Source: CAXMQZ01 sp963707075
GTDB lineage: Bacteria > Acidobacteriota > Thermoanaerobaculia > Multivoradales > JAHEKO01
Reading direction: 5' to 3'
DNA: 64,000 bases
NCBI GenBank assembly: GCA_963707075.1
Contig: CAVPOX010000001.1
Coordinates: 248,001-312,000 of the forward strand
Within the stretch, counting starts at the first letter, position 1. Every line of letters begins with the position of its first letter. Of the stretch, positions 59,308-64,000 are shown piece after piece. The translations under genes were made by a program, and so were the position numbers. A model generated the notes under the pieces. That model searched no databases and had not been told where the DNA came from. It saw nothing but the letters and a program-made list of their open reading frames with translations.

Positions 59308-62289
59308 CTAGTTCAACGCGGCGTATTCCTGACGCGCCGTCTCGACGGTGGGCAGACCGTCGTCGGCATCGGCCATCAGACTGAAGAAGTTCTCATACTG
59401 CTCTCTTGCGGCTGCGGTGTCCCCAGCCGCGGCGTAGGACCGCGCCAATCCGAAGCGCGCGAGTGTATGAATCGGGTCCGTCGGGTCCACACCCACGAGG
59501 TCGACAATCTTCTGGAATTCCACCCCGGCCTCGTCGGGTCTGCCTAGTTGGCCTAGCGCCCTGCCCCGAACGTAGAGCATGATCAGGTTCGACTTCTCGT
59601 AGGGGGCCCCCTTGCTCAATAAATCGAGTACCTGCTCGGGATTGCCTTCCTGCTGGGCGATGACGGCTTCGGCCAACGGGATCCACACGGATCGAATGTA
59701 GGTGTCCGTTGGAAACTGCTGCATCATCTCGTAGACCAGGAGGTCGGCCTCCTCGATCGCCCCGGAAAGTGCGAAAGCAATCGCCGCGATCGGCAGCGAG
59801 TCGCGATTGCCGGCTGTCTCCATGGCGACAGCCGCTCGCTCGGCAGCCCTGTCGTACGCGCCGAAAGTCGCTTCCCAACGAGCCAGACGGGCCAGGTAGT
59901 CGGCGGTGCGCTCGTTGAATCCCTGGGACTTGGCGGATTCGATAGCGCCATTGGTGATTTCCAGGGCCTGGCGCAGTCGACCACGCGAAGCGGCGGCCTG
60001 AGCTTCCAGAATCAGCAGATCGGATTGCCTTGGATCCCCCTGGATCGATTCTGCAGCTGCAGTCATCCCAGCCTGATCCCCTTTGATGTAGGCGATGTTG
60101 AACTGAGTCAAGTACAGGTAGGAAGCTCCCAGACCCTTTGCGAATGCGTCTTTCAGGATTCTGTCGGCATCCTCGATGCGACCCAGATTCAAGTATGCCT
60201 CTGCCAGATTGCTGGCTGGTAGTGGGTGATCGGGTGCCAACCTGAGGGCTTTCTCGCCCTCCTCTGCAGCCTTGTGGTACCAACCGATCTGGTTGAAAAG
60301 CGAAGAAAGATTGTTCGGTGGGATCCACTCTCTTGGGTAGGTCTGCCCATAGACCTGATAGGCATCGATCTCTTTGCTGAGCTCGCCGGTCACGGTGGAG
60401 AAGTAGTGGCCGGTGATATAAAGCCGTTCCTTCTCACTGACGCGGTCGCGAAGCTCGTAAGCTCTTGTCTTGTGATAGACCGCTTTGTCCCACTCCTGGA
60501 TGTTGGCATAGACAGTCCCGAGGCGTGCATGCGCCAAGGCGAAATCGGGATCGATCTCCAGGGCCCGCTTGAATAGTGGAATGGAGTCGGGTTCGCGTCC
60601 CTGGTCGCGAACCTCCTCGGCCGTGGTCAGGTTCTTGAGGGCCTCGAGCGAGGCTGTGGTCGCCTCTTCGACCGGTGCGTCGAAACGCTCGATGGTAGCG
60701 AGCGATTCGCCGAGATCCTCTCGCAGTTTCACTGCTGCCGTGCCAACTGCGGCAAGCACACCCTCTTTGCTGTCAGCTTCGATCTGCTGGCGTGTCAGGG
60801 AGTTGCCAGTCTGACAGTCTTCGGCACCGAGAGTGATGACGTAGTTGTTGCCCAGGGAGGCGATTTCCCCAGTGACCATCGCCTTGATGCCCTGGCGGGT
60901 GCAGATGTCCTTGCCAATCAGTGGGGTGATCGGCTCGTTGGCCTCGAGCCCCATGAGTCCGAGTGTTTCCTGAACCTTCCGTTCAGCCAGCACATTGAGG
61001 TAGGGCGATTCTTCCAGCTTCACAGCCAGAGCTTGCTTGAGGGTGCCATCGAAGACGGGATCACCGGTCGAATTGACCACATCCGTCAGCAGCAGGACGT
61101 CAGACTCTCCGAGTGCCGTGGGGCCTTTGTCCTTCATCATCAGACCCGCTATGGCGGCCAGCGCCACGAGGAGGAGTGCGGAGAGGATCCACAGGGTGCG
61201 CCGAGACTTGGGACTTTCCACCGGAACCGGAGCAGACCCACTGGGTTCCTGAGCCATGCCGACACCGACCTGCGCTGGAGGCACGCCGATCGCACTTCCT
61301 GAAACGCCAACCGCGGTCGATCCACTCATCGGAGTCGGTACCGGTGCCGTGCCGCTGATCTGGTGATCATCGAAATAGGACTCGTCGGCTGCCGGAATGG
61401 CCGAGGAGACTCCGGATTCGATGGTTCTGCGGACACGCTTCAGATCGGTATGGATCTCGAGGGAACTTTGATACCGCAGGACCTTGTTCTTCTCCAGGCA
61501 CTTGTCGACGATCTGTTCCAGCTCGTAGGGCACCTCGAGACCGAGACGAGTGGGCGTCGGAGGCACCCGGTTGAGAATCTTGTCGAAGATCGCGGCCTGG
61601 GTCGCGCCCGGAAAGGCTTGGCGGCCGGTGATCATCTCGTAGATCACCGTACCCAACGAAAAGAGATCGGTACGGGCGTCGACGTCCTGGCCCAGGGCTT
61701 GCTCGGGGGACATGTACGAAACCGTACCCATCGCTGTACCCGAGTCGGTCAGGTCGGCGGTCTGGGTCGGTGCATCAGCGACGATGGTCTCGTCTTCGCT
61801 GCCTGTGATGGGTGGTTCGGATGCCAGCTTCGCCAGGCCAAAATCCACGACCTTGATCTGACCGCCTTGGGTGATGAAGATGTTGGAGGGCTTGATGTCG
61901 CGGTGGGTGATGCCTTTGGCATGGGCGGCGGCCAACGCCTCGGCGGTCTGAATTCCCATCTCGATGACCAACTCGATCGGCATCGGTTTGCCACCGATGG
62001 CGTACTTGAGGTTCTGCCCCTCGAGGTACTCCATGGCGATGAAGGGCACGCCCTCGAATTCGTCGATTTCGTGAATGGTGCAGATGTGGGGGTGGCTCAG
62101 GGCGGCCGCCGCACGGGCCTCGAGCATGAACCGCTCCACCGCCTTGCGGTCCTGTGCCACCGACTCCGGCATGAACTTCAAGGCCACGAAACGGCCGAGT
62201 CTGGTGTCCTCGGCTTTGTAGACCACGCCCATCCCACCACCGCCGAGCTTTTCGACGATCTTGTAGCGCGAGACGGTTTGGCCGATCAT
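59308..62289 (-). CDS. serine/threonine protein kinase with TPR tail (kinase 2)
   Basis: 993 residues from ATG 62289; the longer open frame is unlikely. Kinase domain at about residues 8-275 (KLGGGGMGVVYKAED, ITHRDIKPSNIF, VVDFGLAKL, SYMSPEQALG). A Pro/Gly-rich linker and a membrane helix (LWILSALLLVALAAIAGLMM) follow. The outer part starts with VVNSTGDPVFDGTLKQALAVKLEESPYLNV, described here only in part, and continues with TPR repeats. It likely senses an external cue. The GDPVFDGTLKQAL module is a strong Acidobacteriota marker. Confidence 0.92.
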   Translation of the reverse strand: MIGQTVSRYKIVEKLGGGGMGVVYKAEDTRLGRFVALKFMPESVAQDRKAVERFMLEARAAAALSHPHICTIHEIDEFEGVPFIAMEYLEGQNLKYAIGGKPMPIELVIEMGIQTAEALAAAHAKGITHRDIKPSNIFITQGGQIKVVDFGLAKLASEPPITGSEDETIVADAPTQTADLTDSGTAMGTVSYMSPEQALGQDVDARTDLFSLGTVIYEMITGRQAFPGATQAAIFDKILNRVPPTPTRLGLEVPYELEQIVDKCLEKNKVLRYQSSLEIHTDLKRVRRTIESGVSSAIPAADESYFDDHQISGTAPVPTPMSGSTAVGVSGSAIGVPPAQVGVGMAQEPSGSAPVPVESPKSRRTLWILSALLLVALAAIAGLMMKDKGPTALGESDVLLLTDVVNSTGDPVFDGTLKQALAVKLEESPYLNVLAERKVQETLGLMGLEANEPITPLIGKDICTRQGIKAMVTGEIASLGNNYVITLGAEDCQTGNSLTRQQIEADSKEGVLAAVGTAAVKLREDLGESLATIERFDAPVEEATTASLEALKNLTTAEEVRDQGREPDSIPLFKRALEIDPDFALAHARLGTVYANIQEWDKAVYHKTRAYELRDRVSEKERLYITGHYFSTVTGELSKEIDAYQVYGQTYPREWIPPNNLSSLFNQIGWYHKAAEEGEKALRLAPDHPLPASNLAEAYLNLGRIEDADRILKDAFAKGLGASYLYLTQFNIAYIKGDQAGMTAAAESIQGDPRQSDLLILEAQAAASRGRLRQALEITNGAIESAKSQGFNERTADYLARLARWEATFGAYDRAAERAAVAMETAGNRDSLPIAAIAFALSGAIEEADLLVYEMMQQFPTDTYIRSVWIPLAEAVIAQQEGNPEQVLDLLSKGAPYEKSNLIMLYVRGRALGQLGRPDEAGVEFQKIVDLVGVDPTDPIHTLARFGLARSYAAAGDTAAAREQYENFFSLMADADDGLPTVETARQEYAALN

Positions 62290-62380
62290 GACGGATTCCC
62301 GCCCCGTCGGAATCGAGTTACCGGACAGGGTTCCCTTATTGTATACGGCTCGGCGATTTCGTGCCTCACGGGGTGTAGGA

Positions 62381-62920
62381 TTATCGTGGGAATGAGGGGT
62401 TGTGTCGGATGCGCTCGATCTGACGCAGGTGATGGTCGAGATGGGCAACCAGGAATTCCAGCGAGTCCTCGACGGTGAAGGGTCCACCAACAGGGTGCTT
62501 GTAAGCGGCGTATTGCAGACCCCTCTCTTTCAATTCTGAAAGGACCTCGCCGAGATCGTCCCTCGCCTTCTCCCACAGCTGCTCGAGTCTGGCCAGATCG
62601 ATGTCGGTATCGGGGGCGGCTGCAGGAACCGGATTCTTCACCCGCAAGCCGGTTTTCAAAACGCCCCACAGCAGCATGTAGCCAATGCGATGGTGCAGCC
62701 GGCGCTTGCCGGAGCGCATCCCGCGGTGCTGCTTGATGGAGTCTGCCGTCCCTTGCTCGGCAAGGACCACGTGATGCCCCACCTGCACGACATTCCAGGC
62801 GTCGGGTTTGACACGGAAGCTCAACTGTTCGGCTGAAAAGCCTTCGAGCGTGCCGAGGAACTGCGCCTTCTGTTCGCCAAGACGGTCGTAGAACTCCGCG
62901 ACACGTGGAATCATCGCCAT
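62381..62920 (-). CDS. DinB-family protein
   Basis: 179 residues, four-helix bundle. Metal-type His residues are seen in VVQVGHHVVLAEQ and FLVAHLDHHLRQIERI, as in DinB/YfiT proteins. Family members are thiol- or metal-dependent transferases or of unknown use. It sits 9 nt after the oxidoreductase gene and may share its transcript. Confidence 0.85.
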   Translation of the reverse strand: MAMIPRVAEFYDRLGEQKAQFLGTLEGFSAEQLSFRVKPDAWNVVQVGHHVVLAEQGTADSIKQHRGMRSGKRRLHHRIGYMLLWGVLKTGLRVKNPVPAAAPDTDIDLARLEQLWEKARDDLGEVLSELKERGLQYAAYKHPVGGPFTVEDSLEFLVAHLDHHLRQIERIRHNPSFPR

Positions 62921-62929
62921 GGGACAAGT

Positions 62930-64000
62930 CTATTCTACCGGCCGGCGGTCCTTTTGATCGACCTGAAACCTCTGCATGAAGCGCCGGTCGATCCAGTCCT
63001 TGAGGTGCATGACCCAACGGCCCTGAAAGGAGAGCCCCTTCTTGACTCCCAGGGCCGTGCCATCACCCAGGTTGAGCAGCGTCAGGAAGTCGCTCTGGGG
63101 TCGATAGCTTTCCAGCGCGTGGCCAGCCAGGAAGGAGCGGATGTTGCGAGTCAGAACCGGACCCTGTCGCACCGCGTAGACGCCAGCCTTGGGTGTGTCA
63201 GGAGCGTCGAGGAGGGTGGCACAGTCGCCGACAGCGAACAGTGTGTCGTGCCCGAGAACCTGCAGGGTCGATCGTGTTTCGACGAAGCCGCGTTCGTCTG
63301 TCGGTAGGCCGGAGTCGCGAAAAAGCGGGTGACTGACAGCTCCGGTGACCCAGAGCAGGGCATCACATGGCAAGGAGTCTCCGTTGTCGAAAGTCACCCG
63401 ATCCGCGCCAGCCGACTGGACTCGTCGACCGCAGTGAATCTTGATCCCCCGGCGCTCGGCGTGGCGGGCGGCACGGCGCGCGAGGCTTGCCGGATAACCC
63501 TCCAGAATCCTCGGGCCCGAGTTGATCAGATGGGTTTCAATCGCGCCGCAGTCTGCGTTCTCCAGGCGCTCCTGAAATGTGAAGGCGAGCTCTACCCCTC
63601 CGGCCCCGCCGCCTGCCACCAGGACCTGGAAGGGACTTCTCTCCTCCCGGTCGCGTGCCTTGGCGACAACCTCGTCGGTGCGGCGGATGAGCTCGGAGAT
63701 GGGACGAGTCGGAATGGCGAATCGGCGTATTCCCGGTAGATCGAGACCGGCGACAGTAGAACCGATGTTGACCGAAGCCAGGTCATAGGGCAGCCGATTC
63801 CCGTCCGCGAGCTCTATGTTGCGGGCAGCCGCGTCGATCCGGATCACCTTGACGACGGTGCAGTCGACACCGGCCCACGAACAGAGCCGCGGTAGATCGA
63901 TTTCCAGTTCGGTCGCCTGATACTGACCTGCCACATAGCCCGGCACCATGCCGGAGTAGACGGCGATCGGTCTGTCGACAACGACCTGCACAGCGGCACC
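62930..64000 (-). CDS. NDH-2-like flavoprotein oxidoreductase, SelD-associated type, 5' partial
   Basis: The frame runs off the right edge, so the first FAD motif is missing. The visible part has AVYSGMVPGYVAGQYQ, YDLASVNIGSTV, the NAD-binding VLVAGGGAGGVELAFTF, and the second FAD motif LFAVGDCATL. The YSGMxPGxxAG segment and IDLPRLCSWAGV follow the group (TIGR03169-like) that is often fused or adjacent to selenide water dikinase SelD. It transfers electrons from NAD(P)H to an unknown acceptor. Whether selD lies to the right cannot be seen. Confidence 0.82.
   Translation of the reverse strand, partial: GAAVQVVVDRPIAVYSGMVPGYVAGQYQATELEIDLPRLCSWAGVDCTVVKVIRIDAAARNIELADGNRLPYDLASVNIGSTVAGLDLPGIRRFAIPTRPISELIRRTDEVVAKARDREERSPFQVLVAGGGAGGVELAFTFQERLENADCGAIETHLINSGPRILEGYPASLARRAARHAERRGIKIHCGRRVQSAGADRVTFDNGDSLPCDALLWVTGAVSHPLFRDSGLPTDERGFVETRSTLQVLGHDTLFAVGDCATLLDAPDTPKAGVYAVRQGPVLTRNIRSFLAGHALESYRPQSDFLTLLNLGDGTALGVKKGLSFQGRWVMHLKDWIDRRFMQRFQVDQKDRRPVE

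Noticed and set aside
61363..62478. Plus-strand frame antisense to kinase 2
   Set aside because: Mirror of a conserved kinase domain; composition is typical of GC-rich antisense frames.

Overview
The window is a GC-rich bacterial chromosome segment of about 60 densely packed genes. It reads as Acidobacteriota, possibly a Thermoanaerobaculia- or Holophagae-like lineage. The main clues are a VWFA-related protein of the acidobacterial type (3-1460), two large serine/threonine kinases with TPR tails (one with the 'TGDPVFDGTLKQAL' module common in that phylum), an ECF sigma factor paired with a kinase, ECF/anti-sigma/DUF4097 cassettes, and a long BNR-repeat secreted protein. This placement is inference from gene content. 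No rRNA, tRNA, CRISPR array, integrase or transposase was seen, and no gap without a gene exceeds 300 bp.

Layout. 1-7.2 kb holds envelope and redox genes: VWA protein, GT39 glycosyltransferase plus polysaccharide deacetylase, a c-type cytochrome, a YIP1 membrane protein and a di-haem peroxidase. 7.4-10.6 kb is a tight operon of ECF sigma factor, zinc-finger/HEAT anti-sigma and two DUF4097 proteins, closed by a strong terminator. 10.6-14.1 kb encodes three secreted proteins (PQQ-like propeller, LolA-like, M28 peptidase). 14.2-20.8 kb is mostly on the minus strand: GYD protein, MsrAB, aquaporin, CPBP protease, DUF1579, and an operon of GPP34, a divergent peptide deformylase, an AAC(6')-like acetyltransferase and a DUF4019 protein. 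21-28.9 kb holds the BNR protein, a beta-barrel, a HIT protein, an MDR oxidoreductase and a GH3 glycosidase. 28.9-33.6 kb holds kinase 1 with its sigma factor and a secreted repeat protein. 33.8-36.5 kb is a zinc-type ABC importer with a Zur regulator.

37.4-47.3 kb is the most distinctive region. It is a CoA-thioester aromatic pathway of the 2-aminobenzoyl-CoA/salicyloyl-CoA type: aryl-CoA ligase, two-domain monooxygenase/reductase, second old-yellow-enzyme, acyl-CoA dehydrogenase, enoyl-CoA hydratase, RidA, creatininase-family hydrolase, SDR and thioesterase. Two copies of a palindromic repeat sit in this cluster, and their terminal TGA supplies the stop codons of three genes. An ATP-cone/uridine-kinase-like fusion overlaps the SDR.

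48.8-64 kb carries a fasciclin protein with a near-consensus promoter, a cardiolipin synthase whose N-terminus is cut by an in-frame TAA, an ars operon (arsR-arsC-acr3) with a visible operator, a Tat-exported metallo-beta-lactamase-fold protein, an Asp/Ser-repeat lipoprotein, a membrane protein with a pseudopilin-like tail, a CocE/NonD hydrolase, kinase 2, a DinB protein and a partial flavoprotein oxidoreductase at the right edge.
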